This document shows, piece by piece, positions 9,130 to 17,301 of a stretch of DNA of 48,600 nt. Positions within the stretch are counted from its first letter, which is position 1. Each line of letters opens with the position of its first letter. The translations under genes were made by a program, and so were the position numbers. The notes below the pieces were generated by a model. The model saw only the letters and a list, made by a program, of their open reading frames with translations. It did not search any database and was not told the origin of the DNA. This DNA is from Betaproteobacteria bacterium. Its GTDB lineage: Bacteria; Pseudomonadota; Gammaproteobacteria; Burkholderiales; Rhodocyclaceae. The stretch covers positions 397,312 to 445,911 of the forward strand of contig JAHRYW010000002.1 in NCBI GenBank assembly GCA_020621865.1, read 5' to 3'.

Positions 9130-9378
9130 CTACTCGCCTTTCTGGTCGTCAGCCGATTCCTGCGGCGCTGGCGGCTCGATGCCCCAGTCACCCCAGAGGT
9201 ACCAGTCTTCGCCAAGCATTTCGGCCGGATGCTGGGTGCGACCGGAGCCATTCCCGCACTGCAATGCATCGACCGAACAGTACTTGTCGCACCCCCAACA
9301 GGTCCGCTCGGGATGTTTGGGGTTCAGCGGAAACTTCTTGGCCATTTCTGGCGATTTGAAAAAACCGGGCTTGCTCAT
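9130..9378 (-). CDS. DUF3079 family protein
   Basis: An 82-residue protein with the signature of DUF3079, a small family common in Beta- and Gammaproteobacteria. The core is 'AKKFPLNPKHPERTCWGCDK', followed by further cysteines; C27, C30, C34 and C41 look like a zinc-ribbon-type site. Family members usually begin at 'MAKKFPL', which is an internal ATG here (9345), so the first 11 residues may not be translated. Neither ATG has a strong ribosome binding site. It is the first of three small minus-strand genes. Confidence 0.75.
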   Translation of the reverse strand: MSKPGFFKSPEMAKKFPLNPKHPERTCWGCDKYCSVDALQCGNGSGRTQHPAEMLGEDWYLWGDWGIEPPAPQESADDQKGE

Positions 9379-9428
9379 GTTTTCTCGACAAGAAAGGGAA
9401 CGGCCTGGGCCGTCAACGAACTTATTGT

Positions 9429-9443
9429 TGAGTATTTTACTCA
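9429..9443. other. Short perfect inverted repeat downstream of nnrS
   Basis: TGAGTA-TTT-TACTCA, a 6-bp perfect stem with a 3-base loop, between the end of nnrS (9480) and the start of the DUF3079 gene (9378). There is no T-tract, so it is not a convincing terminator. It could be a protein-binding site or chance. Confidence 0.3.
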
Positions 9444-9479
9444 GCTATTTCGCGGGTGGTTTGATCCGGCTCAGAGAAT

Positions 9480-10640
9480 TCAATGTTCGCGCCCGTCGAT
9501 GCGCGGCTGCATCAGCATCGGGATGTAACGCACGGCGAGTATGCCGAAGGTTGCCAGCCAGCAGGTGGCTGCCAGGTGTATCCAGCCCAGATAGGCGCCC
9601 GGCACCAGTTGTGGCAGCAGCACGCGGGCGATCAGGGCAAGCAGCATGACGTAGAGCACCGCCCGGTCCAAACCGTCGAAAACCACCTTGCGCCCGGTAT
9701 GCCCCTTGGAAATGCGGATGATCATCGCCGGGATCACTGCGCCCATGGTGCCGAAGGTGAACAGATGCACCGACACCGAGCCGACCCAGACGAAATTGAC
9801 GACGTGGCCAAGCGCCTCGATCAGCAACTGGCCGACGATGCACAGGTAGCCGACGTACATGATGCCGATGTCGATGCGCCGGAAAGCCAGTTGCGGCTTC
9901 CAGTAGAAAAAGCGGATGGCGAGCAAGACGGCCAAGATCAACGACAGCGCCGCAGTCAGCGGCCCGGGCAGGGCAAATTCGATGACCAGCAGCAGGCCGA
10001 GCGCCTTGATCGCCATGTCCAGTTGCGGGTGGCGCAGGATCTGGGCGGCGAAGGCGGCCTTCATGAAGCCGGTCAGCGTCCGTTCGAGCATGACCAGGAA
10101 GGCCAGCCGGAACAGCGCGACGGCCATGCCGTAGCCGGCCGCAAATTCCTCGCCGGTCAGCATCAGCGTCTTGGCGACGATGAAAGCCGGCAGCAGGACC
10201 AGGAAGAAGGCGTTGTCCCGGTAGCTGTCCTGGTTGCGGTAGCGGATCAGCGTCCACATCAGCATGGCAACCAGGCTGCCGAGGAACAGGTAGTTGCTGA
10301 GCAGGAACAGCGGTCGCGGCCAACCGCCGCCAAAGCCCATGCCGATCCGCTCGATCACCCAGGCGCCGGCCAGCAGCATCAGCGCCGGGCCGTGGTAGCC
10401 GCGGATATTGACCCAGTTTTTCGTCGAGGTCAGCAGAAAGCCGCCGAGCACTGCCCAGCCGAAGCCGAAGAACATTTCGTGGGCATGCCACTGGATGGCG
10501 TTGAACGGCCCGGCCGGCGCCGGCAACTGGCCGCCGAAAATCAGCGCCCATACGACTGGCAGCGTCATCCCCGCCAGGCAGGCCAGGGTGAAGAAGGGGC
10601 GGAAACCGACGAGCCAAAGGGGGTGAGTCGAGAAGCGCAT
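9480..10640 (-). CDS. nnrS: NnrS family membrane protein
   Basis: 386 residues with about 12 hydrophobic segments, matching NnrS along its whole length. The family start 'PLWLVGFRPFF' and the conserved His-rich 'WHAHEMFFGFGWAVLGGFLLT' are present. NnrS proteins are heme- and copper-containing inner-membrane proteins associated with nitric oxide resistance in denitrifiers. The exact chemistry is not settled. The gene is divergent from the nitronate-monooxygenase-like gene, with 170 bp between the starts. I could not find a full FNR/NNR-type site (TTGAT-N4-ATCAA) there, only a half site TTGAT near 10705. Confidence 0.93.
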   Translation of the reverse strand: MRFSTHPLWLVGFRPFFTLACLAGMTLPVVWALIFGGQLPAPAGPFNAIQWHAHEMFFGFGWAVLGGFLLTSTKNWVNIRGYHGPALMLLAGAWVIERIGMGFGGGWPRPLFLLSNYLFLGSLVAMLMWTLIRYRNQDSYRDNAFFLVLLPAFIVAKTLMLTGEEFAAGYGMAVALFRLAFLVMLERTLTGFMKAAFAAQILRHPQLDMAIKALGLLLVIEFALPGPLTAALSLILAVLLAIRFFYWKPQLAFRRIDIGIMYVGYLCIVGQLLIEALGHVVNFVWVGSVSVHLFTFGTMGAVIPAMIIRISKGHTGRKVVFDGLDRAVLYVMLLALIARVLLPQLVPGAYLGWIHLAATCWLATFGILAVRYIPMLMQPRIDGREH

Positions 10641-10810
10641 GGCGAACCTGTTATCTGACCAATGTTCAAAGTTGTAAGTCTAGCGACACTCGGTGCCGCC
10701 AAGTTTGATTTATCCCGGACTGGCCAAGCAAGCTCCCCAACATTGGCGTAAAATTTAGCCCTTGGCCGCGATGGTGGGGAGTCTCGGCCCGGCTGTATTC
10801 CATAAGGACA

Positions 10811-12070
10811 ATGATGAAGTGCGTGGATGATTTCCGCTTGCAACTTGGCAAGCACGAGCTTGTGCCGATCATGATCGGCGGTATGGGGGTCGATATTTCG
10901 ACGGCTGATCTGGCCCTGGAGGCCGCCCGCCTGGGCGGCGTCGGACATATTTCCGACGCCATGATCAACACGGTTGCCGACCGCCGCTACGACACCAAGC
11001 ATGTCAAGGAAAAGCTCGCGCTTTACAAATTCAACGTCCTCAACGAGGACAAGTCGCCGGTCAAGTTCAACCTCGGCCGTCTTGAGGAGGCCACCCGCCT
11101 GCACGTCGAGGCGACCATGGCGCGCAAGTCGGGCAGCGGTCTGGTCCTGATCAACTGCATGGAAAAGCTGACCATGAACGCGCCCAAGGAGACGCTCAAG
11201 GTCCGCATGAGCGCCGCGCTCGATGCCGGCATCGACGGCATCACGCTGGCTGCCGGCCTGCACCTCGGCTCCTTTGCGTTGATCGAGGATCATCCTCGTT
11301 TCCGCGACGCCAAGCTGGGCATCATCGTCTCCTCGGTGCGTGCCCTGCAACTGTTCCTGAAAAAGAATTCGCGTACCGGCCGCCTGCCCGACTATGTTGT
11401 CGTTGAAGGCCCGCTAGCCGGCGGCCACCTCGGTTTCGGCATGGACTGGGCGCAGTACGACCTGGCGACCATCGTCGCCGAAGTCATCCAGTACCTGAAG
11501 AACGAGCACCTCGACATCCCGGTCATTCCCGCCGGCGGTATCTTCACCGGATCGGATGCCACCGGTTTCCTGGAAAACGGCGCGGCTGCCGTGCAGGTTG
11601 CCACCCGCTTCACGGTCTCCGAAGAATGCGGCCTGCCGGCCGACGTCAAGCAGGAATACTTCAAGGCCAGCGAGGAAGACATCGAAGTCAACCAGGTCTC
11701 GCCGACCGGCTATCCGATGCGGATGATCAAGAAAAGCCCGGGCATCGGCAGCGGCATCCGCCCCAACTGCGAGGCCTACGGCTACCTGCTCGACGCCAAC
11801 GGCAAGTGCGCCTACGTCACCTCCTACAACCGCGAAGTTGCCGCCCATCCTGAGGCGCGCAAGGTCTCGGTCGTCGACAAGACCTGCCTGTGCACCCACA
11901 TGCGCAATTTCGACATCTGGACTTGCGGCCAGCTGACCTGGCGTCTGAAGGACACCACCCGTCGCCTGGGCGACGGCAGCTACCAGGTTCTTTCGGCCGA
12001 ACACATTTTCAAGGATTATCAGTTCAGCAAGGATCAGAGCGTCGCCCTGCCCGATATCGCGGAGGCATGA
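10811..12070 (+). CDS. Nitronate monooxygenase-like flavoprotein with Cys-rich C-terminus
   Basis: A TIM-barrel FMN enzyme of the nitronate monooxygenase / 2-nitropropane dioxygenase family, 419 residues, longer than the usual 310-370. The phosphate-binding part of the barrel is clear: 'PVIPAGGIFTGSDATGFLENGAAAVQVATRF', preceded by 'VEGPLAGGHLG'. After the barrel, the last 120 residues hold five cysteines ('RPNCEAYGYLLDANGKCAYV', then 'TCLCTHMRNFDIWTCG'), possibly a metal or Fe-S site. Related proteins reduce enoyl-ACP (FabK) or oxidise nitronates, so the substrate is open. The start is ATG 10811 or 10814, after AAGGACA. The divergent nnrS neighbour suggests, but does not prove, a link to nitrogen oxides. 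Confidence 0.8.
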   Translation: MMKCVDDFRLQLGKHELVPIMIGGMGVDISTADLALEAARLGGVGHISDAMINTVADRRYDTKHVKEKLALYKFNVLNEDKSPVKFNLGRLEEATRLHVEATMARKSGSGLVLINCMEKLTMNAPKETLKVRMSAALDAGIDGITLAAGLHLGSFALIEDHPRFRDAKLGIIVSSVRALQLFLKKNSRTGRLPDYVVVEGPLAGGHLGFGMDWAQYDLATIVAEVIQYLKNEHLDIPVIPAGGIFTGSDATGFLENGAAAVQVATRFTVSEECGLPADVKQEYFKASEEDIEVNQVSPTGYPMRMIKKSPGIGSGIRPNCEAYGYLLDANGKCAYVTSYNREVAAHPEARKVSVVDKTCLCTHMRNFDIWTCGQLTWRLKDTTRRLGDGSYQVLSAEHIFKDYQFSKDQSVALPDIAEA

Positions 12071-12079
12071 ACGAGCAAT

Positions 12080-12107
12080 CCGAAGGCCTGTCCAGACAGG
12101 CCTTCGG
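12080..12107 (+). terminator. Probable terminator after the flavoprotein gene
   Basis: Perfect 13-bp inverted repeat CCGAAGGCCTGTC / GACAGGCCTTCGG with a 2-base spacer, starting 10 bp after the stop codon, followed by TCATTTT. The T-tract is weak, but the stem is very strong. Confidence 0.7.
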
Positions 12108-12154
12108 TCATTTTGAACTGACCGCAATACAGTTTCAGCCTTCCCGATAATTAC

Positions 12155-13387
12155 ATGTTGATCTCCCAGGTATTTGGCCAGTTTGCAGGCTGGCGTCCGA
12201 TCCGGCGGGCGATGGCGAGTGTTTTCGCCGCGCTGTTGCTGCTTCCTTCCGCCTTTGCCGAGACCAGCGACGAATTCACCCTGCAAGGCTTCGGAACTCT
12301 GGGCATGGCGCGCACGACGACCCGTGACGTCGAGTTCGTCCGCGATCTTTCCCAGCCGCGTGGCATCAGCGATTCGTGGAGCTTGCAAAACGACAGCGTG
12401 ATCGGCGTGCAGGGCGTGTGGCGTATCAACCCGCAACTCGAAGCTGTGGTCCAGGCCATGAGCCGTTACAGCTATAACGGCAATTTCAACCCGGAACTTT
12501 CCTGGGCCTACGTCAAGTACGAGCCGACGCCGAATCTGAGCCTGCGGGCCGGCCGCCTCGGTACCGAGTTTTTCATGATGGCCGATTCGCGCTGGGTCGG
12601 TTACTCCTTCCTGACCGTACGGCCGCCCGGCGACTATTTCTGGTACCTGCCTTTCTACACCATCCATGGGGCCGATGCCGCGTTGACCGTGCCACTTGGC
12701 GAAAACCTGCTACGTGGCAAGGTTTTCTATGGTCTGTCCAATGGCAAGATTCCCTTGGCCAGCCAGCAGTGGGATATCGGCGGTTCGCCGATGCTTGGCG
12801 GCTACCTGGAGTTTCAGCACGGCCCGTGGCAGATCCGCGGCAGCTACGCCAATATCCGCTTCGAGCGCGACCTGCCGATCGCCAGCGTTTTGAACATTCC
12901 CGCGATGGGGATTTCCGATGCGCTGAATTTCCTGTCCACCGAAGGGAAGCGTACGCATTACTACTCCTTTGGCGTCGTCTATGACAACGGACCCTGGCAA
13001 GGGCAGTTCATGCTCAATCACATCGAGCAGGGGACCAATGCCCTTGAGAATTCGGATGGTGGCTATGCCTTGCTCGGCTATCGGGTTGGCCAGGTGACGC
13101 CTTATCTCGGTTATTCGTGGATACTTTCGCATCAGCGCAAGCCGCTGACGACCGGCAATCCATTGAACAATTCGGTTGCCAACTACGTCATGCAGGATTC
13201 GCATTCCGACCAGAAGACGACCTTTGTCGGTCTGCGTTGGGATGTTGCCAGCAACGTTGCGCTCAAGGCGCAGTGGGATGCCATCCGTGGCGAACCCAGT
13301 TCCATTTTTCCGTATCGCCGGGATAACCGGGCGAAGTGGGACGGCAGCATGGATGTCTTCTCGCTGGCGCTGGATTTCGTCTTCTGA
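12155..13387 (+). CDS. Outer-membrane porin-like beta-barrel protein
   Basis: A 410-residue exported protein. It has an N-terminal hydrophobic signal ('SVFAALLLLPSAFA', cleavage probably before ETSDEF) and a body of alternating amphipathic strands such as 'LQGFGTLGMARTTTRD' and 'NLSLRAGRLGTEFFM'. It ends in a C-terminal phenylalanine ('DVFSLALDFVF'), the typical signal for outer-membrane barrel assembly. The sequence resembles the porin-like proteins that lie beside small PstS-type genes in betaproteobacteria, but I cannot name the solute. Only 3 bp separate it from the next gene, so the two are probably co-expressed. Confidence 0.75.
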   Translation: MLISQVFGQFAGWRPIRRAMASVFAALLLLPSAFAETSDEFTLQGFGTLGMARTTTRDVEFVRDLSQPRGISDSWSLQNDSVIGVQGVWRINPQLEAVVQAMSRYSYNGNFNPELSWAYVKYEPTPNLSLRAGRLGTEFFMMADSRWVGYSFLTVRPPGDYFWYLPFYTIHGADAALTVPLGENLLRGKVFYGLSNGKIPLASQQWDIGGSPMLGGYLEFQHGPWQIRGSYANIRFERDLPIASVLNIPAMGISDALNFLSTEGKRTHYYSFGVVYDNGPWQGQFMLNHIEQGTNALENSDGGYALLGYRVGQVTPYLGYSWILSHQRKPLTTGNPLNNSVANYVMQDSHSDQKTTFVGLRWDVASNVALKAQWDAIRGEPSSIFPYRRDNRAKWDGSMDVFSLALDFVF

Positions 13388-13390
13388 CCC

Positions 13391-13828
13391 ATGTTTTTCC
13401 GCCGACTCTGCCTCCTGCTTGCGACTGGCTGGCTGCTGATGCAGCCGGTAGCCGATGCTCGGGCCGAACTGGTCGTCGTCGTCAATGCGCGACTCGGTGT
13501 CGCGGCAATGACGCGCAACGAGGTGGTGAATATCTTTTTCGGTCGCAACAGGCAGTTTTTCAATGGCGTCGAGGCGCAGCCGGTCGACATGACTGACGTC
13601 CATCCGGACCGGGAGCGCTTCTACGCGGCCTTGGTCGGCAAGGACCTGTCCGAAGTCAATGCCTACTGGTCGCGTCAGGTCTTCTCTGGGCGCATGCAGC
13701 CACCGCCCAAGGCAGCCTCGGCCGAGGATGTCCTGAAATGGGTAGTTTCCCATCCGGGCGGGATCGGTTTCATCGAACTTTCCAAGGCCGATGCGCGGGT
13801 TCGGGTCGTTTACGAACTTGGCCGATAA
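13391..13828 (+). CDS. Short PstS-like periplasmic substrate-binding protein
   Basis: 145 residues with a Sec signal peptide ('LCLLLATGWLLMQPVADARA'). The mature part resembles one lobe of phosphate-binding PstS proteins: 'ELVVVVNARLGVAAMTRNEVVNIFFG', then 'YWSRQVFSG' and 'VVSHPGGIGFI', the last being a typical PstS-like turn. At this length it covers only about half of a normal PstS, so it may bind a ligand as a single lobe or serve as a sensor partner. No PstCAB transport genes are next to it. The neighbouring porin suggests joint work in uptake or sensing of a small anion, which is inference. Confidence 0.72.
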   Translation: MFFRRLCLLLATGWLLMQPVADARAELVVVVNARLGVAAMTRNEVVNIFFGRNRQFFNGVEAQPVDMTDVHPDRERFYAALVGKDLSEVNAYWSRQVFSGRMQPPPKAASAEDVLKWVVSHPGGIGFIELSKADARVRVVYELGR

Positions 13829-13846
13829 AATTTTTTTGGGCTTCCA

Positions 13847-13918
13847 TTGAACATTGAACTGATCGGTATGGTCATCATCTTTGTGGCGATCGCGGTGATT
13901 GTCGTAAAAATGATGTAA
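13847..13918 (+). CDS. Possible 23-residue single-pass membrane peptide
   Basis: A short frame with TTG start encoding NIELIGMVIIFVAIAVIVV followed by KMM and TAA: a short polar start, one hydrophobic span of about 16 residues and a lysine near the end. It fills most of the 163-bp gap between the PstS-like gene and the CBS gene. There is no strong ribosome binding site (only GGG at 13838-13840), and an internal ATG at 13868 would give 16 residues. The composition is typical of bacterial small membrane proteins, but chance cannot be excluded. Confidence 0.35.
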   Translation: MNIELIGMVIIFVAIAVIVVKMM

Positions 13919-13991
13919 TCTCTAAATGTGTGGTGTTGCCTGTGGCGATGCAGGCTATCCCTCACATATCCAAAATACGAAGGAGACAAAC

Positions 13992-14432
13992 ATGCCAGGT
14001 AGGATGATCAGCAGTATGGTGGATGGCCGTAATCTGTTTACGGCAAGCAAGGAAACAACCGTGCGTTCGGCTTGCCGCCTGATGACGGAAAACAGGGTTG
14101 GCGCCCTGTTGGTGCTTGAGAACGGCAAGATTGCCGGTATCTTCACCGAGCGCGATGCGCTCAACAAGATTCTGACCGCTGGTCTCGACCCTGATACAAC
14201 CATCCTGGCCCAGGTGATGGCCAGCAATCCCCAGACGATCGGGGTGGATAAGCCGCTGGCGCATGCCTTGTACATGATGGCCGAAGGCGGCTTCCGCCAC
14301 GTGCCGGTCGTCGATACGAATGGCAAGCCGCTCGGCATGGTTTCCGCCCGCGATGCGCTGGGCCAGGACATGGTCGAGCTCGAGCGCGAGATGGAACACC
14401 TCCACGAACTGGAGTCGTCGATCGGTTATTGA
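13992..14432 (+). CDS. Twin CBS-domain protein
   Basis: 146 residues made up almost entirely of two CBS domains (about 10-65 and 75-130), which normally pair to form one Bateman module that binds adenine nucleotides or SAM. Typical stretches are 'RSACRLMTENRVGALLVLENGKIAGIFTERD' (split here for reading: first half 'RSACRLMTENRVGALLV', second half 'GKIAGIFTERD') and 'GGFRHVPVVDTNGKPLGMVS'. There is no attached enzyme or channel domain, so it is a stand-alone regulator of unknown partner. ATG 13992 is preceded by AGGAG at 6 bp. Its last 7 bp overlap the end of truC on the opposite strand. Confidence 0.9.
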   Translation: MPGRMISSMVDGRNLFTASKETTVRSACRLMTENRVGALLVLENGKIAGIFTERDALNKILTAGLDPDTTILAQVMASNPQTIGVDKPLAHALYMMAEGGFRHVPVVDTNGKPLGMVSARDALGQDMVELEREMEHLHELESSIGY

Positions 14433-15157
14433 CCTTCGGGCCAGCCAAAGCGCGCCAGTGTCGCGGCAAATTCGCCGGACACTGGCGCTTTTATTTCCAG
14501 GCTGCGATTGTCGACCGGGTGATTGAAACACAGTCGGACGCAGGCCAGCAGTAATCGATGGCAATCTAGGTGTTCCGCGAAGTAGCGGTTGTGCCGCCCC
14601 TTGCCGTGTGTCGCGTCACCGATCACCGGATGGGCGATGTGCTTCAGGTGGCGCCGGATCTGGTGACGGCGGCCGGTGATCGGTTCCACCTCCAGTAGCG
14701 CGTAGCGGCTGGTCGGATAGCGGTCGATTTCGACCGGCAATTCAATTTCGGCCAGCTTCCGAAAGTGGGTCAGTGCCGCCTGGGCCTCCTTGCTGCTCAG
14801 TTCGCCCTGAAATTCGTAGGCATCGCGCTGCCGGGTTAGCGGGTGGTCGATGCTGCCGGAGGCCGGCGGATGGCCGCGGACGACTGTCCAATAGTGCTTT
14901 TCGATAGTGCCGGCTTCAAACTGCTGGCCTAGCTGCCGGGCGATCTCCGGGCTCAGCCCGAACAGCAGCACCCCAGACGTCCCGCGGTCGAGCCGGTGGG
15001 CCGGCCAGACCTTTTGGCCGATCTGGTCGCGCAGGATCTGGATCGCGAAGCGCGTCTCGTGGCGGTCGATTTCCGAGCGATGGACGAGCAGGCCAGGGGG
15101 CTTGTCGATGACGACGATGTGCTCGTCGCGAAAGAGGATAGGCAGTTCTTCAGCCAA
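14426..15157 (-). CDS. truC: tRNA pseudouridine synthase C
   Basis: An RluA-family pseudouridine synthase of 243 residues. The catalytic motif is 'HRLDRGTSGVLLF', with the nucleophile Asp in HRLDR. The end motif 'LLEVEPITGRRHQIRRHLKHI' is TruC-like; TruC modifies U65 of tRNAs. There is no S4 domain, as expected for TruC and unlike RluC/RluD. It starts inside the end of the CitE-like gene (8-bp overlap), so the two are very probably co-transcribed. Assignment to TruC rather than another RluA-type enzyme rests on length and the C-terminal pattern. Confidence 0.88.
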   Translation of the reverse strand: MAEELPILFRDEHIVVIDKPPGLLVHRSEIDRHETRFAIQILRDQIGQKVWPAHRLDRGTSGVLLFGLSPEIARQLGQQFEAGTIEKHYWTVVRGHPPASGSIDHPLTRQRDAYEFQGELSSKEAQAALTHFRKLAEIELPVEIDRYPTSRYALLEVEPITGRRHQIRRHLKHIAHPVIGDATHGKGRHNRYFAEHLDCHRLLLACVRLCFNHPVDNRSLEIKAPVSGEFAATLARFGWPEGQ

Positions 15158-16133
15158 AGAAGCGGCTCTTTGCCTCGGCCGGGATGCTCATGCCGGTAAC
15201 GTGGGCGCGATCGAGCAATTCCCAGTAGTAGCGATAGGAGGCGCGGTCATGCAGCTTGCCGTCGTGCTGGATCGGACCCCAGTCCTTGTCCTGGGCGGCG
15301 ATCAGGATCTCGGCTGCGGCCTGGACCTCGGAAAAATCGGGGCGCATGGCTTCGACGATGGGCAGGATCTGGTTCGGGTGAATGCTCCACATGCGCAGGT
15401 AGCCGAACTCGGTCCGGGCCCGTAGCGCATCCTTGCGGATGTATTCGATATCCTTCAGTTCGGTGGTCACGTTATGCGACGGCACGATGCCGTTGGCCAG
15501 CGCCGCGGCGGTGATCTCGCACTTGGCGCGGGCAACCAGCGGGTGCTCGAACTGGCCAGGGCTCTTCATCGCACTGCCGGGAATGGCGCCATGGTGGCCT
15601 GAGACAAAATCCATCAGCCCAAAGTCCAGCGACTCGACGCCGGGCAGGGCGGCGATCTCCCACACCTCGCGCAAGGCGCCGTGGGTTTCGATCAGCACAT
15701 GGACCGGAATCCTACGGTCGATGGCAAATTTTCGCTCAATTTCGCGTAAGGCCTCGATCTGCACTTGCACGTCGCCGGCGCTGCACGGCTTGGGCAGCGT
15801 GATAAAGGGCAGGCGGCTGCCAGCTTGGCCGACCAAGATTTCCATGTCTTGGCGCCAGTGGGCGTGGGTGACGTCATGAACCCGGGCGCCAACGCGGTTG
15901 AACAGGTTGTCGTCGCTCATGATCACGGCGGCGGCCATTTCGGCATGCTCAAGCTCGGCCCCAGCATGGGCGCCGTCTTCACAGTCGCAGGTGATGTCGA
16001 AGATCGGTCCGAGTTCCTTCTGCAGTTGAAGCGCCTTGCGCATCAGTTTTTCCGACCCCGCATAGTGGTCGACCGCCGGCAGGATGGGAAAAGGCTTTTC
16101 GCCGGCAAAAAGAACCGTTTTGGGGTGGCGCAT
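15150..16133 (-). CDS. CitE-like HpcH/HpaI family lyase
   Basis: A 327-residue TIM-barrel protein of the CitE / malyl-CoA lyase type. It has the acidic metal site 'DCEDGAHAG', the strand 'HVLIETHGALREV' with the conserved Glu, and 'GLMDFVSGHHG'. Relatives cleave (S)-citramalyl-CoA, beta-methylmalyl-CoA or malyl-CoA; no other citrate lyase subunit genes are nearby, so it is not citrate lyase. ATG 16133 ('MRHPKTVLF') is chosen because the longer frame would begin inside the mdh terminator hairpin. A degenerate USS-like repeat (15708-15742) lies in the coding sequence. It may act on C4/C5 CoA thioesters near the TCA genes, which is inference. Confidence 0.85.
   Translation of the reverse strand: MRHPKTVLFAGEKPFPILPAVDHYAGSEKLMRKALQLQKELGPIFDITCDCEDGAHAGAELEHAEMAAAVIMSDDNLFNRVGARVHDVTHAHWRQDMEILVGQAGSRLPFITLPKPCSAGDVQVQIEALREIERKFAIDRRIPVHVLIETHGALREVWEIAALPGVESLDFGLMDFVSGHHGAIPGSAMKSPGQFEHPLVARAKCEITAAALANGIVPSHNVTTELKDIEYIRKDALRARTEFGYLRMWSIHPNQILPIVEAMRPDFSEVQAAAEILIAAQDKDWGPIQHDGKLHDRASYRYYWELLDRAHVTGMSIPAEAKSRFFG
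15708..15742 (-). repeat. USS-like repeat, copy 4 (11/12 core, opposite strand)
   Basis: On the plus strand this reads AATCCTACGGTC (15708-15719), one mismatch from the reverse complement of the core. AAATTT at 15726-15731 and CAATTT at 15737-15742 fall exactly in the common AT-tract register (+7 to +12 and +18 to +23). The conserved register makes chance unlikely even with the mismatch. It lies inside the CitE-like gene. Confidence 0.6.
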
Positions 16134-16150
16134 GGTTTTCGGACCCGGAA

Positions 16151-16181
16151 AAGAAAAAGGCCGCGGCATTTTACCGCGGCC
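16151..16181 (-). terminator. Rho-independent terminator of mdh
   Basis: Read on the minus strand: GGCCGCGG, 7-base loop, CCGCGGCC, then TTTTTCTTTT. It starts 30 bp after the mdh stop codon. Its presence sets the start of the downstream CitE-like gene at 16133. Confidence 0.9.
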
Positions 16182-16210
16182 CTTCGATGAAGCTAAGAAC
16201 TAATGCCGGA

Positions 16211-17197
16211 TTACAGCATGTCCTTGACGGCTTCGGCTTCGTCGGTCAGTTCCTTGAGCGTGATGTTGATCTTCTCGCGGCTGTATTCGTCGATTTCCAG
16301 GCCCTGGATGATGGTGAACTTGCCACCCTTGCATTCGCACGGGAAGCCGAACACGATGCCGGCCGGGATGCCGTAGGAACCATCGGACGGAACGCCCATG
16401 GTGACCCATTCGTCGGAGCCGAGGACCCAGTCACGGACGTGGTCGATGGCGGCGTTGGCAGCGGAAGCAGCTGACGACAGGCCGCGGGCTTCGATGATGG
16501 CGGCGCCGCGCTTGCCGACGGTCGGCAGGAAGACGTCGTTGTTCCAGGCGTGGTCGTTGACCAGGGCCTTGACGCTGTCGCCGTTGGAGGTGCAGTAGCG
16601 GTAGTCGGCGTACATCGTCGGCGAGTGGTTGCCCCAGACGACCAGCTTCTTCAGGGAAGCAACCGGGCGGCCGGTCTTGTTGGCCAGTTGCGACAGGGCG
16701 CGGTTGTGGTCCAGGCGCAGCATGCCGTGGTAGTTGTTCGGGTTGGTGCGGCCAACCTTCTTGGCGGCGGCGGCGGCGATGAAGGCGTTGGTGTTGCAGG
16801 GGTTGCCAACAACCAGAACCTTGACGTCTTCCTTGGCGTTCTCGGCAATGGCCTTGCCCTGAACGGTGAAGATGGCGCCGTTGGCGGTCAGCAGGTCGGC
16901 ACGTTCCATACCCTTGGTGCGCGGACGGGCACCAACCAGCAAGCAGACGTCGGCATCCTTGAAAGCGACGTTCGGGTCATCGGTGGCCACCATGCCGGCG
17001 AGCAGCGGGAAGGCGCAGTCTTCCAGCTCCATCATGACGCCCTTCACGGCCTGCTGGGCTTGCGGCAGGTCGAGCAACTGAAGGATGACCGGCTGGTCTT
17101 TGCCGAGCATTTCGCCGGAGGCGATGCGGAACAGCAGGCTATAACCGATCTGGCCGGCGGCGCCGGTAACTGCAACGCGCATGGGGGCTTTGGACAT
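16211..17197 (-). CDS. mdh: Malate dehydrogenase
   Basis: NAD-dependent oxidation of malate to oxaloacetate in the TCA cycle, cytoplasmic. 328 residues, typical of the betaproteobacterial type. The NAD-binding glycine motif is '[19 protein letters not shown]'. '[16 protein letters not shown]' provides substrate-binding arginines. '[10 protein letters not shown]' and '[14 protein letters not shown]' hold the conserved Asn and catalytic His. It is divergent from the GntR regulator and the sdh block, sharing a 203-bp control region with a good promoter and a palindrome. A clear terminator follows. Confidence 0.98.
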   Translation of the reverse strand: MSKAPMRVAVTGAAGQIGYSLLFRIASGEMLGKDQPVILQLLDLPQAQQAVKGVMMELEDCAFPLLAGMVATDDPNVAFKDADVCLLVGARPRTKGMERADLLTANGAIFTVQGKAIAENAKEDVKVLVVGNPCNTNAFIAAAAAKKVGRTNPNNYHGMLRLDHNRALSQLANKTGRPVASLKKLVVWGNHSPTMYADYRYCTSNGDSVKALVNDHAWNNDVFLPTVGKRGAAIIEARGLSSAASAANAAIDHVRDWVLGSDEWVTMGVPSDGSYGIPAGIVFGFPCECKGGKFTIIQGLEIDEYSREKINITLKELTDEAEAVKDML

Positions 17198-17301
17198 ATG
17201 TCGCTCCTGTATCTAAACAGCGTGGTTGAAATTGTGCGGGTCTGCTCGAAGCCGGCCTGTGTTTTTCAACGTTCGTCAGCGGCTGGCACGAGAGACTGAC
17301 G

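Noticed and set aside
10696..10720. TTGAT upstream of the nitronate-monooxygenase-like gene as an FNR/NNR site
   Set aside because: Only one half of the TTGAT-N4-ATCAA palindrome is present.
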